Shown: positions 18,099 to 30,175 of the stretch, piece after piece
Position numbering within the stretch: position 1 is the first letter of the stretch
Layout: every line of letters starts with the position of its first letter
Origin: Ascoidea rubescens DSM 1968
Taxonomy: Eukaryota; Ascomycota; Saccharomycetes; Ascoideales; Ascoideaceae
Direction of reading: 5' to 3'
Assembly (NCBI RefSeq): GCF_001661345.1
Contig: NW_017962915.1
Location: forward strand, 499,657 to 563,656
Length of the DNA: 64,000 nucleotides
Made by a program: the position numbers and the translations under genes
Notes under the pieces: model-generated
Database searches by the model: none
Seen by the model: the letters and a program-made list of their open reading frames with translations, nothing else
What the model was told of the DNA's origin: nothing

Positions 18099-19544
18099 CT
18101 AATTTTTGGGAATGTGATCAAATGCTTGATTGAATTTTTCTACAACTTGAACTATTTCAGTAAAAGTATTATATAATGGAGTTGGAGCGAATCTGATAAC
18201 GTTTGGTCTTCTTTCATCACAAATTATTCCGTGGTTCCAGAGATAATTAAAGACTGATTTCATTATGTTATTTTTCGAGTTCAAAGGAAAAAATAATAGA
18301 GATAATTGACAGCCTCTTTGATCAGGATCGAATGGAGTTAGAATAGTGAATGAAGGGTAGTCTATTTCGTCTAAATGTGCTTTAGATGATTTGAAAAAGG
18401 ATGGATCGATATAGTGTTGGGAGTCCCTTAATAAGTTTAATAAAAAGGATGATTGAAGTTTTGATTTTTCTACTAAGTTATGAAACCCAATTTGATTAAA
18501 GATTTCCAAAGAAGTCTTGAGGGAAACCACATCAATGACAGAGGGGTTACTTTGTCTAAAACCAAGAGCACCTGAAATTGGTTCGAATTTTTCAATCATT
18601 TGAAATCTTTTCGAGGCATCATTTCCCCACCAGCCTGCTAATCTTGGTAAATAGTCAGTATTGGGTTGATTTTTATCGTTGTTTTGATTGACTTTTGAGT
18701 ATTTTTCATTGACATAAATACCGGCTATTGAACCAGGACCTGAGTTTAGATATTTATAAGAGCAAAAACAAGCGAAATCCACATCCCATTGATGTAGGTC
18801 TAGGGAGACATTACCTACACAGTGAGCCAAATCCCAGCCGATTTTAATGTCATAGTCGTGGGCGACTTTGGTAATGTTTTGAATATCGAAAAATTGGCCA
18901 GTATAGTATTGGATGCCGGGAAAGCAGATCAAAGCAATTTCGTCGTGTTTTTGAGTGATTAGATCAACAATATCGCTAGTGTTTAGATGGAACTCGTTTT
19001 TTTTTGGGGCAATTTGTAAAAGATAGTCTTCAGGATTTCCAGGTAAGTTGTGTAATCTAACTTGGTTTAAGAAAGCATAATAGTCCGAGGGAAAAGCGCC
19101 TTTTTCAAATAAGATTTTGTTCTTCTTGCCATTGGTTTCTGGTTTATAAAAAGCACATAGTAATGCGTTCAAATTGGAGGTCAAGGTGTTCATGACAGCA
19201 GTTTCGTTGGCTGTTGTACCCAACAAAGAGGTCAACAAATCAGGAAGAGTTAGGTCGATGTCCATCCAGTTGACTCCATCGGAACGAGGATGGTTGAAAT
19301 GAGCATCAACAGCCCTCAGACTCCAGGCATCAAGCTCGTTGTTGATAGCATCTCTTGTTTTGCGAGGCATCAAGCCTAATGAGTTTCCACAGAAGTATAT
19401 GCAGTCGCTGGAGGCCTCAGAGGCAGCGACAGGGCAGCCGAGAGAGCCCAAGGTGGGAACGTGAAAGAGGTGCTTGTGGATAGGATAGCTCTGGTCCCAA
19501 CGAGCAGCTTTATCGAGCAGCTGGGAGAGGGAGAGTGAGGCCAT
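18099..19544 (-). CDS. BNA5: Kynureninase (L-kynurenine hydrolase)
   Basis: A cytosolic PLP enzyme of de novo NAD synthesis from tryptophan. It cleaves kynurenine or 3-hydroxykynurenine to (3-hydroxy)anthranilate and alanine. I start it at the ATG at 19544 (481 residues), because homology begins just after it; the frame is open 54 codons further upstream to 19706, but that segment overlaps the UME6 promoter. Family motifs are CGNSLGLMPRKTR, SDGVNWMDIDLTLPDLL, FEKGAFPSDYYAF, GWDLAHCVGN, the PLP lysine in CSYKYLNSGPGS (Lys264), PRLAGWWGNDASKRFQM and ALGFRQSNPSV. The length is close to the S. cerevisiae enzyme (453). It is divergent to UME6 with 255 bases between starts. Confidence 0.95.
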   Translation of the reverse strand: MASLSLSQLLDKAARWDQSYPIHKHLFHVPTLGSLGCPVAASEASSDCIYFCGNSLGLMPRKTRDAINNELDAWSLRAVDAHFNHPRSDGVNWMDIDLTLPDLLTSLLGTTANETAVMNTLTSNLNALLCAFYKPETNGKKNKILFEKGAFPSDYYAFLNQVRLHNLPGNPEDYLLQIAPKKNEFHLNTSDIVDLITQKHDEIALICFPGIQYYTGQFFDIQNITKVAHDYDIKIGWDLAHCVGNVSLDLHQWDVDFACFCSYKYLNSGPGSIAGIYVNEKYSKVNQNNDKNQPNTDYLPRLAGWWGNDASKRFQMIEKFEPISGALGFRQSNPSVIDVVSLKTSLEIFNQIGFHNLVEKSKLQSSFLLNLLRDSQHYIDPSFFKSSKAHLDEIDYPSFTILTPFDPDQRGCQLSLLFFPLNSKNNIMKSVFNYLWNHGIICDERRPNVIRFAPTPLYNTFTEIVQVVEKFNQAFDHIPKN

Positions 19545-19799
19545 GTTGGAGGTGGTTTTGTGTTGGAGGAGTTCTGGTTTTGGGTGCAGATATAATCGAT
19601 GAAAATACGACGGCAGTTTCCGGATCGGGCCATGGAAGGTTTGCCTCTGTGGAAGAAAAGAAGCAGCTGGGTCTTCAGCTCCAACTGAACAGGCACTGGC
19701 TAGCAATTGGGTTCTGGCGTTGGTTCTGTGGGCAATTGGTCTTCTGTTGTTTGTGGCAGGCGTTTGTGTGGTACTGTGGTTTGTCGTCTTGTTCTGACA

Positions 19800-20878
19800 A
19801 TGTCAAAGGTTCCCTTGACTCAGCTGGAAGATGTTCTGCGATTGACAAGCAACTTCGATTTCTTTGATTCAGCTGGCCTTGATCTGGGAAGCGAAGCTAG
19901 CAATGGTGCTGAAAATGACTTTGTAAACGATACCAGGGACTTTGCAACCGAAGACTGCTATGACGAGTCAGCTATTATCAGACCTCTCACTGGCTGTGGA
20001 ATTGGCAGTGCAAACTTGACTGTGAATACCACTTTCAGCTCGAAAGTCTCTCCATCCTCAAACTCAATTGTCAGAGATATTTGCCATCCAGACATTGGCA
20101 TTCTTGATAGCAACGAATTCATAAGCAATTCCATCAACTCCATGAGCAATTCCTGCTACAACTATTCGGTCAGCAACATCACCAACAACTCAATTGACAC
20201 TCAAAACAACACAATATCCCCTGCAGTGTTGTTCATTGACAATACTGAAAATTTGGAGTTTTTGAAATCTTATAAATCAGGTAACGACTATTTCAAATCG
20301 TTTAAAAATGTCTATGATCTTCCAAACTTTAATCACAAAAATGTCCAGAGTAAACAATTGGCCAAACCCAATGATAAGCTCAATTCTTATCCCAATAAGA
20401 ATAATCTCGACAATTCTGACAAAAAATTTGAATTTTTCAACCAAGAAAATGAAAGTTGCAATTACAACAACTACAATTATGACTACAGTTTTAACCATCA
20501 TTACAATTGTAACTACAACTACAATTTTATAGATTATGGCTATATCAATGATGAAAACAACGATATTAATGAAAGTATCAACAACACTTTTGACAATACT
20601 GGATACACCTGCGATCTTACTGACATTAATAACTTGGATAATATTTTAAATGATACAAAACAATTATACTCAAGTGATTATTCTAATCCTTCTAGTGACA
20701 TTGATGATGATCATAATGATGATTACAATGACAAGTTTAATTTTGGCGAACCAAATCAATTGGATGACTTTAAGAATAATGTATATTTTGAAATAAATTC
20801 ATCTCCAATTAATCATAATTATAACGAAAAATATTACTATAATACTTCTTATAATACTACTACTACTACTACTACTAC

Positions 20879-20942
<64 letters not shown>

Positions 20943-22289
20943 GATAATACTGATATTGATATTGATATTGATATTGATAATAACTTTAGTAATAATAGAG
21001 ACAATTATGATACTACAATTAAAAAAAACAAAAAGATTCTAAAGACTGGTAATCAAAATGATAAATCCATTAAAAATGACAATAAAAATGGAAATAGAAA
21101 AAGAAATAAAACTCAAAAATATAAAATAAAAAATAGAAATAACAATAAAAATAAACATAATAAAAATGACAACAAACAGGTTCATAATGGAAATGAAAAT
21201 GAAAAGGAAAACGCAAATAATAATCGTAGTATTAAGGTTAAGAATGAAATTGAAATTGAAATTGAAAATTATAACTATAATTCTGATTGCAATAATGATT
21301 ATAAAAACGTAAATCAAATTGATATGAAAGAAACTGAAATTAAAAATAAAATAGAGAAAATAGAGAACGAAACTGATTTTTTTGATGATGAGGAAAATAA
21401 GATTAAAAAAGATAATCATAATGAAACTGGGAATGAAAAAAAACACAAGAATAATAATAATAACAAAGAAGAAGTAAAAAAGAAAGGTGGAAAGAAAAAG
21501 AAAAGACAAATTGAAAATAAAAATACAACTCAACAAAGAGATGGAGTTGAAGAATCCTATTCTCGTATGCCATCAGCATATAGAACTAGATCTAAAATGG
21601 TATTGATGCATAATAAAGTTAAAACCCGTAAGATTCTCAATCAAAGTGACAAAGAGCATTTTAAGAATTATTTTGAAAGTTCTGATACCAACTCTAGCAG
21701 TGTTAATGAAAATGTAATTATCGAGAGATATTGTCATGGAAACTGTAAAAAAAAAAAATTAGAAAGCAAATTGGAAAGCAAATTGGAAAAAAAACTAGAT
21801 AAAAATGAAAAACAAGAAATTTTGAACATGAGGGATTTAAACAGTGATAATATAATTGATAATATAAAAAAAAGAAAACGAGGACCAAAGGCAAAAAATA
21901 ATTACTATAACGACAATTACAATTACAATGATGATGAGGACGATGATGATGATTTTTCTGATTACACAGGCGATATCAACAAATGCTACTCATTAAGTAA
22001 TAAAAGAAAAAAATTAAAAAAGAACAGGGGACCCAGATCGAAAACAGGATGCTGGACATGCCGGTTAAGAAGAAAAAAGTGTCCAGAGGAGAAGCCAATT
22101 TGCTCGCAATGCACCAGGTTAGGATTGAGGTGCGATGGATACTCGGAAGAAAGACCAAAGTTCATGTACGATACAAAAGAACAGAAAAAGAGATTAAACG
22201 AAATCAAGGCGCACACAGGGAAGACCAGACGACTCGAAATCAAGCGAAGACATGAGGAGATGAGAAACAAGAAAAGCTGCCAGAGATAA
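19800..22289 (+). CDS. UME6: Ume6-like Zn2Cys6 regulator
   Basis: A sequence-specific regulator that recruits Sin3-Rpd3 and Isw2 to URS1 sites and switches early meiotic genes. The only conserved part is a Zn2Cys6 cluster at the extreme C-terminus: Cys751, 754, 761, 768, 771 and 778 (CX2CX6CX6CX2CX6C) after RGPRSKTGCW, followed by a basic helix rich in Lys/Arg. A C-terminal cluster with the RSxTGCWxCRLRxKKC context and no fungal transactivation domain is the Ume6 arrangement (836 residues in S. cerevisiae, 829 here). The rest is low-complexity: Thr/Asn/Asp tracts (20860-20985) and long Lys/Asn regions. I use the ATG at 19800; an in-frame ATG at 19707 would add 31 residues unlike a protein start. 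Confidence 0.8.
20855..20979 (+). repeat. (ACT)n-(AAT)n-(GATATT)n tract in UME6
   Basis: Consecutive trinucleotide runs encode about eight Thr, then about 20 Asn, then an Asp-Ile dipeptide run from GATATT repeats. All stay in frame, consistent with replication slippage filtered by coding need. Confidence 0.9.
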
Positions 22290-22387
22290 GCAGTCTGAAA
22301 CTGTTATTGCTATATTATATTTGCACAAGTTATATCACACTACTGCACTCGCTACTGACTGTCTCTTTGGGCGCATGTAGAACCGGC

Positions 22388-22392
22388 AAAAA
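22388..22392 (-). terminator. Pol III T-run after tRNA-Thr
   Basis: Five A on the plus strand (TTTTT on the transcript strand) begin three bases past the tRNA 3' end, as expected for RNA polymerase III termination. Confidence 0.75.
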
Positions 22393-22394
22393 GA

Positions 22395-22467
22395 TGCCTT
22401 CAGCCAGATTCGAACTGACGATCTCCTCATTACTAGTGAGGTGCCTTACCAACTTGGCCATAAAGGC
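22395..22467 (-). tRNA. tT(AGU): tRNA-Thr (anticodon AGU)
   Basis: The minus strand folds as a full 73-base cloverleaf without intron. The acceptor is GCCTTTA pairing with TGAAGGC (one G-T pair) and discriminator A. The D arm is GCC/GGC with a GTTGGTAA loop. The anticodon stem CCTCA/TGAGG holds loop CTAGTAA, anticodon AGT. The variable loop is AGATC, and the T arm GTCAG-TTCGAAT-CTGGC. The sequence is very like yeast tRNA-Thr(AGU). A T-run follows on the minus strand (TTTTT, 22388-22392) as the Pol III terminator. It lies between UME6 and TCO89. Confidence 0.96.
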
Positions 22468-23286
22468 GCCCATGGTTTCCGGTGTTTCTCCGGAACTATG
22501 GCCCGGAGCTCGTGCATTTACCGGAACTAAGCAACCTGGAAATGAGCTGAAGAGCAGCTCTTTTCATCTCCTTCTTATTCCTCACAAGCAGCAGAGTCTG
22601 AGGTATGTGAGCTTCGCTGGCTGGTCTTCCAGCTGGAGAACGTGTTTTGTTGTTGTTTCTGCTTCTTTCTTCCTGGGCGATGTGCGATGCTGGATCTGGG
22701 CAAGAGGGCCCTGTGACGCTACTATCTAAACAGTTATCTCGACACTACTCAACAGTTATCTCTCGCTGGCATGCCATCGTGGGCAGAGCTGTGATCGTGA
22801 AACAGAAGGCTTGAAAATGAGAGCAGCAGTTGTTCTAAAAGACAGTACCAGAGTGTCTGTTGAAGGCTGTCCTTTTTTGTGTTTTACCTTTTTGCTTTTT
22901 TGCCCTGATATCTGACTTCTGCTAAAAGGTCTCCTGTGTTGTCTGCCTGAGTTTATCCTATTTCATGTTTTCTGATCCAGTCTGATCTGTTTTGATTCAT
23001 CGTCTTTTTGTTTCTGATACATTGTTCTATTCTACTTTTTGTCTTTGATCTCTTTACTAACTTATCACAGCACCTAATCGTTATTTCAGCTATCGTCAGC
23101 CACAATTTCCCATTTAAGGTTTGCAGATCACAAGCCACAAATCAAAATCACAAATCAAAATCGCAATTCTGAATTTATCAACTCCTCAACTTTACCATCT
23201 TTGAAATACAAACACATATCTATATCCATTATCTATATCGATTTTCGTATCTACATTCACCATATATCCAATTTCAAACCAAAAAA
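22468..23286. other. Intergenic region upstream of TCO89
   Basis: An 819-base gap between the tRNA-Thr and TCO89. The first part (to about 22830) is GC-richer. AACAGTTATCTC occurs twice at 22729-22763. The part before TCO89 is pyrimidine- and AC-rich, as in yeast 5' leaders. No LTR-like ends were seen near the tRNA. Confidence 0.5.
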
Positions 23287-24243
23287 ATGTCCATCTCAAG
23301 AGGCAGATCCTCTTCAAAAATCGATTTACAAAACCTCAACAACAACCTATATGTGGCAAATATGTTTAATGATATTAACGACAACGATCCTCCAGAAATG
23401 AATAACGATCCTGTTTATTTCAGAAGTTCTCATAAGAAACTATACTCAAAAAAAAATCTACAATTCACCGCCAAATCAAAAGCACATCCTAAATCTGCTT
23501 CTTATGGAAAAAATCTAAACAAATTGTCTTTATTAACCGGTAATAACACCAATAATAACAACAATACTAATACTAGTCTTGCTCCTTTATCCAAAATCAA
23601 ATCCCATGACCCTAACCTCTCAAACTTAATTTCTAGTAATGTCAACTCAAAAAGTAATTCAAGTATTGTATCAAACACAAATTCAAATTCAAATAACGAT
23701 CTACTATTATACAGAGCTAGATCAAGATCAAAACCAAAATTCCATCTTACTACTAATAACCAAACATCTATTCTATTAAACAAAATCAATAACAATAACA
23801 GTAATTCCAACACTAATATTAATAGTTCAAACAACAACAACAACAATAATTCGCTGAACAACATTGTAAATAACCAATTGGTTAAAACTATTTTAAACTC
23901 AAAATACCCCAAAAAAAACAGTAAAAATAACATCAAAAAACTTTCTAATAATATAAATAATATCAACAATTTAAATATCAATAGACACAGCACAATAAGG
24001 CTAAAAAACAAACTCAAAAATGAGGCAAAAGAAAAAATTTTTCCAGCTTTTGATATTGGTTCCTTTAATGATCACCATGGCATTGATCATTCCGATAACA
24101 ATTCAGATTATGAAGATTACGATTCTTCTAATGATTCATCAGCAGAATCTGATTCTCGGTATTCTATAGATACCGATAACAAAAGCACTAAAAGCACCAA
24201 TTATTCAAATGCTAAAAGCGAATTAATTGAATCAATGCCTCAC

Positions 24244-24336
<93 letters not shown>

Positions 24337-24337
24337 N

Positions 24338-24432
<95 letters not shown>

Positions 24433-27325
24433 GAATCATAACAGCAATGATCAAATTAAAATTAAACCCCAACAAAAAAACAGTTCTAATGATAATGATA
24501 AAAATACTATTCTTAATACTAAATCAAATAATCAAACAAGTGATTCTACACATGAAATTGATCAAACTTCTACAAAATCCTCAGACTCAACTAAAATAGT
24601 AACAATATCAAATTTATCCATTGCAAATGTTAACAAGAATCAAAATAAAAATCTAGTTGATATTAACAGCAAAATTTTAAATAAAAGCCCAATTAATAAT
24701 ACTAACAATATTAAAAATATTAAAAATACAATTGATGATATCAAAAATCAGAAAAGAGTAGATGAACAAACAAATAAGATAATCATCAACAATACAACTT
24801 CTGAAACTGAGAACAAAAATATTAAAATCCCGAAGAATGACCAAAACACTAACACCAAAGAAGCTAATATTAATAGTAATAAAAATCAAATCAATTTCAA
24901 AAACATCTCTGTTATTGTTGAACCAATGGAAAATAAAGCTAATATAAATCAAGATTTTATCAATAGCCTCGAAAACAATAACCTTATCGAAGGAACCAAT
25001 AAGTCCGATGAAAAAAATAACACTATTGAACCTAAAGGCGTTCAAGAAATGAAAATTAAAGAAAATGGCACAAAGGAAAGTCAGATAAAGGAAAATCAAG
25101 ATACAATAGAGGTAAAAATTGCTAAACCTACAACTTTCAAATCTCAGTCAACTGATGAGGCTAAAAAAATCATAATTAATAGAGATAACATCACAAAATC
25201 TGTTCCAACTAATGCTACTTTGAAAGGGCTTGCAAAAGCATCTACATCAGATCCTTTATTCAATAAAGAGAGATTAAATATCAACATGAATATTTCTCAG
25301 CAAATTACAAATAAAATTAACAACCAAATCAACCAACCTTCATCTCCTGTTTCAACAATTAATCTAATAAATTCTTTTTCTCCCAATTTCAAAACAGGCT
25401 CACTTCATTTAAACAATAATTCGTACAAAAATTTATCTTCAACCTCAAATGAGATTGCAAACGTTAATATAGAAGGTAAAAATGATGATGGTTCAGACAG
25501 AAACAAAATTACAATTGATGATAAAATAAATAAGAACAAATACAACACCAAAAATATCAATCAACTAAAGGATTCATTATTTGAGTCTTTTAATAATATT
25601 GCCGTTAATTATAGTTCTGATTCAAACAACAATAACTCTCTTAAACTTTCTAAAGAACGTAATAATAATGCTGATGTTAGCAGCAAAAATAGGTCACCAC
25701 CTAAAAATTACCCATCAACTCCTGCAGCTTCTAAATTCAATTCAATTTTCAAGCTTGAAGCTTTTTTAACTAAAAAATCACCAGCTGTAACCTCTGGAAT
25801 TACAAACGTCTCCAATGTTTCCAATGCTTCTAATACCTTACCCCTGTCAAGGAAAATAAATAGAATTGAGTCCCGTACTCAAATGAGATTGAATTTGCAA
25901 AGAATGTCAATGACAAATAAATCTACAGTCTCAATTCATGGTGTTCCAAGCAATTTCAATATTTCATCAATAACTGATAGTGACTCAAAAGATTTGCGGA
26001 CTCTTCAGAAAAGACAGAATTATTCTATTGTTGATTTGGGATTAAACGAAACTGTGTTTTTAGGTTATTCAAAATTAAGGGCTTATGAAAATCCTTTGTT
26101 AAACTCATTAAACTTGTTAAATAAATTGGAAGAAAATTACAAAGACTTGGATATTGCAGATAAAATAGAAATTGATGGAGACAAGAGACGCAAAAGGCTA
26201 TTAGAGAAGAAATTAGAGCGATTAAAAGATAAAGAACAACAAGATCATCAAGAAAGTGAACTGCTAGAGCCAGAAACGATGTCTCAAAAACTTCAAACAA
26301 AACAACAACAGCAACAATTGAAGCAAGCACGACTACAAGAACAGCAAGAGAACCAATTTAAGTTTTCTTCGTCTTCATCATCCCCTTTAAAAAGCATTGA
26401 TAGAACTAAAAGCAGCTCCAGTAACGAATTTGATTCTGAGAATTATTTTAATCAAAGTTTATTGGCAATCAAAAATACTTATGATTTGTACGCCACTACC
26501 AGTAATGCGACTACCCATAAACATGATAAATTAAAACCTAATCCTTCATTGCAGTTAAGAAGAACAGCTTCACAGATATCGTTTTTTAATCCCAAAAAAA
26601 CATATAAAGCTACTAAAAAACATGGTTACAATGAAGATTCACAGTTCATTGACGATATTTTGGAAGATGACTATAGTGATTTATTTGTAGCCTTCAATGA
26701 TTTTAAAGATAAATATCTCAAAGGAGTTGGAGTCAATGTGGAGGCTGAATCACCTATGTCCTATGAAGAGTTGCAAGAATTGGTACCTACAAATCCAGTT
26801 AAAGACCTTTGTGCATCCCCTTTAGAATTTTATCAAAAACAACAGGCTGATAAAAATAGAAATAACAGCACAACCAGTTTAAGATCCAACATGAACAGAG
26901 CTTCTAATGTCCAACAACACAGAACTATGAATGCTGCCATGATGAATAGAGCTATGCAACAACAACAGAGGTCAAATAACCAAAACAACTACTATCAAAC
27001 CAACAACAACTTATATGGTCCTAATGCTCCAAGAACTAGGGCAGTCGGAAATCGAATGAATCAGCAACAGCAACAGCAACAACAACAGCAACAGCAGCAA
27101 CAACAACAACTTGCTCAATATCAACAAGGTGGAATGCAACAGCAACAACAACCGCAGCAGCAATTTCCGCCTTACCAACAAAATGGAATGCAACAACAAA
27201 GAATACTACGATTCCAAAGACAGTCCCAGCAACAGCAGATGCAGCGCATGCAACAGCAGCAACAGCAGCAACAGCAATTCCAGAATCAACAACCGCTGCA
27301 GATGCAAAGAATGGCTTCTCGATAG
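23287..27325 (+). CDS. TCO89: TORC1 subunit Tco89, interrupted by one unknown base
   Basis: Tco89 is a fungal TORC1 subunit at the vacuole membrane that helps couple nutrient signals to TOR. The reading frame runs from 23287 into an AAT run and resumes one base later, after an n at 24337. A single placeholder base explains the apparent frame change, giving about 1345 residues. The tell-tale block is IESRTQMRLNLQRMSM (about 858-873), matching the ESRTQRKLWLQRE motif I recall in S. cerevisiae Tco89. A YENPLLNSLNLLNKLEENY helix resembles its FYNPLDEALLRV, and there is a C-terminal NRM...Gln-rich end. Most of the rest is Asn/Ser-rich and disordered. Gln tracts (27060-27290) close the protein. The protein is larger than Sc Tco89 (799), mainly through Asn tracts. 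Confidence 0.78.
24242..24431 (+). repeat. Long (AAT)n run in TCO89 with an unknown base
   Basis: About 63 AAT units encode poly-Asn. An n at 24337 sits between complete AAT units and shifts the frame by one base. This looks like a contig join or unresolved consensus, so the true repeat length is unknown. Confidence 0.95.
27061..27292 (+). repeat. CAG/CAA glutamine tracts in TCO89
   Basis: Mixed CAG and CAA codons encode several poly-Gln blocks near the C-terminus of Tco89. The mixed codons suggest an older, more stable tract than the pure AAT run. Confidence 0.85.
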
Positions 27326-27568
27326 AATTTTGTATTTTGGATATATTATACGAACTTTATTTTTTCACGTTTCAACTTACATTATTTTTTTATGGCTTTT
27401 ACTAATTATTAATGCTTAATTTGTTTTTTTAGTGTATAGTATTTTTTTATAGTTGAATAGAAATAAAGTATGTTATTTATAAATGTGGATATCTATATTA
27501 AGGATTGAAAATAAAAACATGAAAACAGAAAGACTTCACAACTATTTAAAACTCAAAATTCACCAGTA

Positions 27569-30175
27569 TCAACCAGAACACATTTCACAAGCTTCGGGAT
27601 TGTTGATTGAGCAAGCAATGACTTTCGAGTTATAGATGTTGACTTCTGTGTCTTTGCCAGTTCTGGTCGACTCACTGGAAGCTGGAGAAGCTGCCAGGCT
27701 CTCGTTTGTGGTGGAAACACTCCCAGACACAGACAAATTTGAAACATCTTTTTCCAATTCAGCAGCTGGTGCAGATGCAAAAAAAGCAGGCTCGCTAATT
27801 GCCATGCTTTTAGTAGGGCCCTGGGATTCAAACTTCTCAACGTACTTTTTGAATTTCAATTTGTGCAACTGAGCCTGGATATCGCCAGCAGTGGCAGCTT
27901 CCTTCTCGTCAATGGTAAACTGAATGGCAGCAGAGGCAGCTTGTGTTCTCAAATAGTACATTCCTGTTTTCAATCCTTTTTTCCAGCCGTAGAAGTGCAT
28001 GCTTGTCAATTTCCCCATTGTTGGAGCCATTATGTGTATGTTTAGAGACTGAGATTGATCAATAAATGGAGATCTATCAGCAGCCATATCAATGATGGTC
28101 TTTTGGGATAATTCCCACACAGTCTTGTACAAGTCTTTGAGTTTTTGAGGAATGTTGGGAAGATGCTGAATGGAACCGTTATTGGCAATAATTGACTCCT
28201 TCATAGCATTTGACCAGATGCCCATAGCTACCAAATCCTTCAAGAGATAGGGATTGACAATTTGAAATTCACCGGCCAAAACACGACGAGAGTAAATGTT
28301 TGAGGTGTAAGGCTCAAAGCACTCATTGTATCCAAGAATTTGAGAAGTGGAAGCTGTTGGCATTGGAGCAACTAACAATGAATTACGCAAACCAAATTTT
28401 TTAATCTTTTGTTTTAGTTCATCAAAGTCCCATAATTGAGTGGGTTTTCTTCCCCACAAATCAAACTGCAAAAGACCCTTTGATGTAGGAGAACCCTCAA
28501 AGGTTTCATAAGGACCATCAATTGCAGCAAGTTCGGTCGAGGCCTCAACAGCAGCATGATATATTGTTTCAAAAATCTGGATATTTAACTTTTTGGCTTC
28601 AGGTGAATCAAAAGGCATTCTTAATATCATAAAAGTATCCGCTAAACCCTGGACACCAAGAGCAATTGGTCTATGTCTAAGATTTGATTTTTCAGCTTCT
28701 GGGACAGGATAATAGTTTCTATCAATAACTTTGTTAAGATTTTTAGTAAGAACTTTAGCAATTTCATGTAGCTTTCCAAAGTCATACCAGGAATTACTAT
28801 CATCTTGAGAAATAAAAGCAGGCAAAGCAATTGATGCTAAATTACAAACTGCTACTTCATCAGGATCAGAATATTCGACAATTTCACAGCAAAGGTTGGA
28901 TGATTTAATAACACCAAGATTTTTTTGATTGCTTTTTGCGTTACAACTGTCTTTATAAACCATAAATGGAGTACCGGTTTCAGTTTGGGCATCTAAAATG
29001 GCAGCCCATAATTTCTGGGCTTTGACAACTTTTCTTGTCTTACCTTGTTTTTCATATGATTCATATAGTTTTTCGAATTCGTCGCCATAACAATCACTCA
29101 ATCCAAGAGCTTCATTTGGAGAAAATAGCGACCAGTCTTGATTTTTTTCGACTCTTTTCATGAACAAGTCAGGAATCCATAAAGCAGGAAATAGATCTCT
29201 TGCTCTAATTTCTTCTTTTCCATGATTTTTTCTAATGTCGATGAATTCGAAGATATCAGAGTGCCAAGGTTCAAGATAAATAGCAAAAGCACCAGGTCTT
29301 TTATTTCCACCTTGATCAACATATCTAGCAGTCATGTTATAAACTCTTAACATGGGAATGATACCATTTGAAGTACCATTAGTGCCAGCGATGTATGACC
29401 CAGTGGATCTGATGTTGTGAATATGTAAACCAATCCCACCAGCGTACTTTGAAATTACAGCCATTTGAGATAAAGTGTTGAAGATACCATCAATAGAATC
29501 GTCTTTCATAGCAACAAGAAAACATGAAGACATTTGAGGTCTTGGAGTACCTGCGTTGAATAAGGTGGGCGAGGCATGTGTAAAGTATTTTAGGGACATA
29601 TAGTTATAAGTTTCTAAAACCTTTTCAATGTTATCACCATGGATACCAATAGACACTCTCATTATAAGATGTTGGGGTCTTTCTGCAACCTGACCGTTAA
29701 TCCTTAAGAGATAGGATCTTTCTAAAGTTTTGAAACCAAAATAGTTGTAATTGAAATCTCTGTCATAAACAATGGAAGAATCCAACTCATCAGCATTGGC
29801 CATAACAATATCATAAGTGTCCTTTGAGATCATAGAAGCATTTAGGTTTGTTTTTGGATCAATATAATAATATAAGTCTGAAATAACTTGAGAAAATCTT
29901 TTCACAGTTTGCTTGTGCAAATTTGATATAGCAATTCTAGCAGCCAAAATAGCATAATCAGGATGAACAGTGGTCAAATAGGCAGCTGTTTCAGCAGCCA
30001 AGTTGTCTAATTCAACGGTAGTGACACCATTATAAACACCAGAAATAACTCTCTGGGTTATTTTAACAGCATCAACATGGTTGGCATCCAAACCATAACA
30101 GAGCCTCGATACTCTGGCAGTAATTTTATCAAAACGAACGCGTTCTTTTGATCCATTTCGTTTATAGACAAACAT
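27569..30175 (-). CDS. RNR1: Ribonucleotide reductase large subunit
   Basis: The class Ia catalytic (R1) subunit that reduces NDPs to dNDPs in the cytosol. The 868 residues carry the ATP-cone (1-92, [16 protein letters not shown]), the active-site Cys218 in QMSSCFL, and NLCCEIVEY with the radical Cys428 and Glu430. Partner Cys443 is in AVCNLAS. Numbering is identical to S. cerevisiae Rnr1 through this region. The PMPTAS motif is present and the C-terminal shuttle pair is in ACEMCSG. Residue 429 is Cys where the yeast and human enzymes I recall have Thr. The allosteric loop [17 protein letters not shown] is intact. An ACGCGT MCB box lies about 330 bases upstream, consistent with G1/S control. 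The start is the ATG directly before the cone. Confidence 0.97.
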   Translation of the reverse strand: MFVYKRNGSKERVRFDKITARVSRLCYGLDANHVDAVKITQRVISGVYNGVTTVELDNLAAETAAYLTTVHPDYAILAARIAISNLHKQTVKRFSQVISDLYYYIDPKTNLNASMISKDTYDIVMANADELDSSIVYDRDFNYNYFGFKTLERSYLLRINGQVAERPQHLIMRVSIGIHGDNIEKVLETYNYMSLKYFTHASPTLFNAGTPRPQMSSCFLVAMKDDSIDGIFNTLSQMAVISKYAGGIGLHIHNIRSTGSYIAGTNGTSNGIIPMLRVYNMTARYVDQGGNKRPGAFAIYLEPWHSDIFEFIDIRKNHGKEEIRARDLFPALWIPDLFMKRVEKNQDWSLFSPNEALGLSDCYGDEFEKLYESYEKQGKTRKVVKAQKLWAAILDAQTETGTPFMVYKDSCNAKSNQKNLGVIKSSNLCCEIVEYSDPDEVAVCNLASIALPAFISQDDSNSWYDFGKLHEIAKVLTKNLNKVIDRNYYPVPEAEKSNLRHRPIALGVQGLADTFMILRMPFDSPEAKKLNIQIFETIYHAAVEASTELAAIDGPYETFEGSPTSKGLLQFDLWGRKPTQLWDFDELKQKIKKFGLRNSLLVAPMPTASTSQILGYNECFEPYTSNIYSRRVLAGEFQIVNPYLLKDLVAMGIWSNAMKESIIANNGSIQHLPNIPQKLKDLYKTVWELSQKTIIDMAADRSPFIDQSQSLNIHIMAPTMGKLTSMHFYGWKKGLKTGMYYLRTQAASAAIQFTIDEKEAATAGDIQAQLHKLKFKKYVEKFESQGPTKSMAISEPAFFASAPAAELEKDVSNLSVSGSVSTTNESLAASPASSESTRTGKDTEVNIYNSKVIACSINNPEACEMCSG

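Noticed and set aside
19545-19706. 54-codon upstream extension of BNA5
   Set aside because: Kynureninase homology begins after the ATG at 19544, and the extension lies in the shared UME6 promoter.
19707-19799. 31-codon upstream extension of UME6
   Set aside because: The residues are Gly/Cys/Val-rich and unlike a regulator's start; the ATG at 19800 fits the divergent promoter better.
22300-22800. LTR or solo-LTR next to the tRNA-Thr
   Set aside because: I looked for TG...CA ends and a flanking duplication near the tRNA and found none.
24212-24475. Poly-Ile and poly-Tyr frames in the AAT runs (also at 37501-37903)
   Set aside because: They are other-frame readings of Asn repeats in TCO89 and PHO4, not genes.
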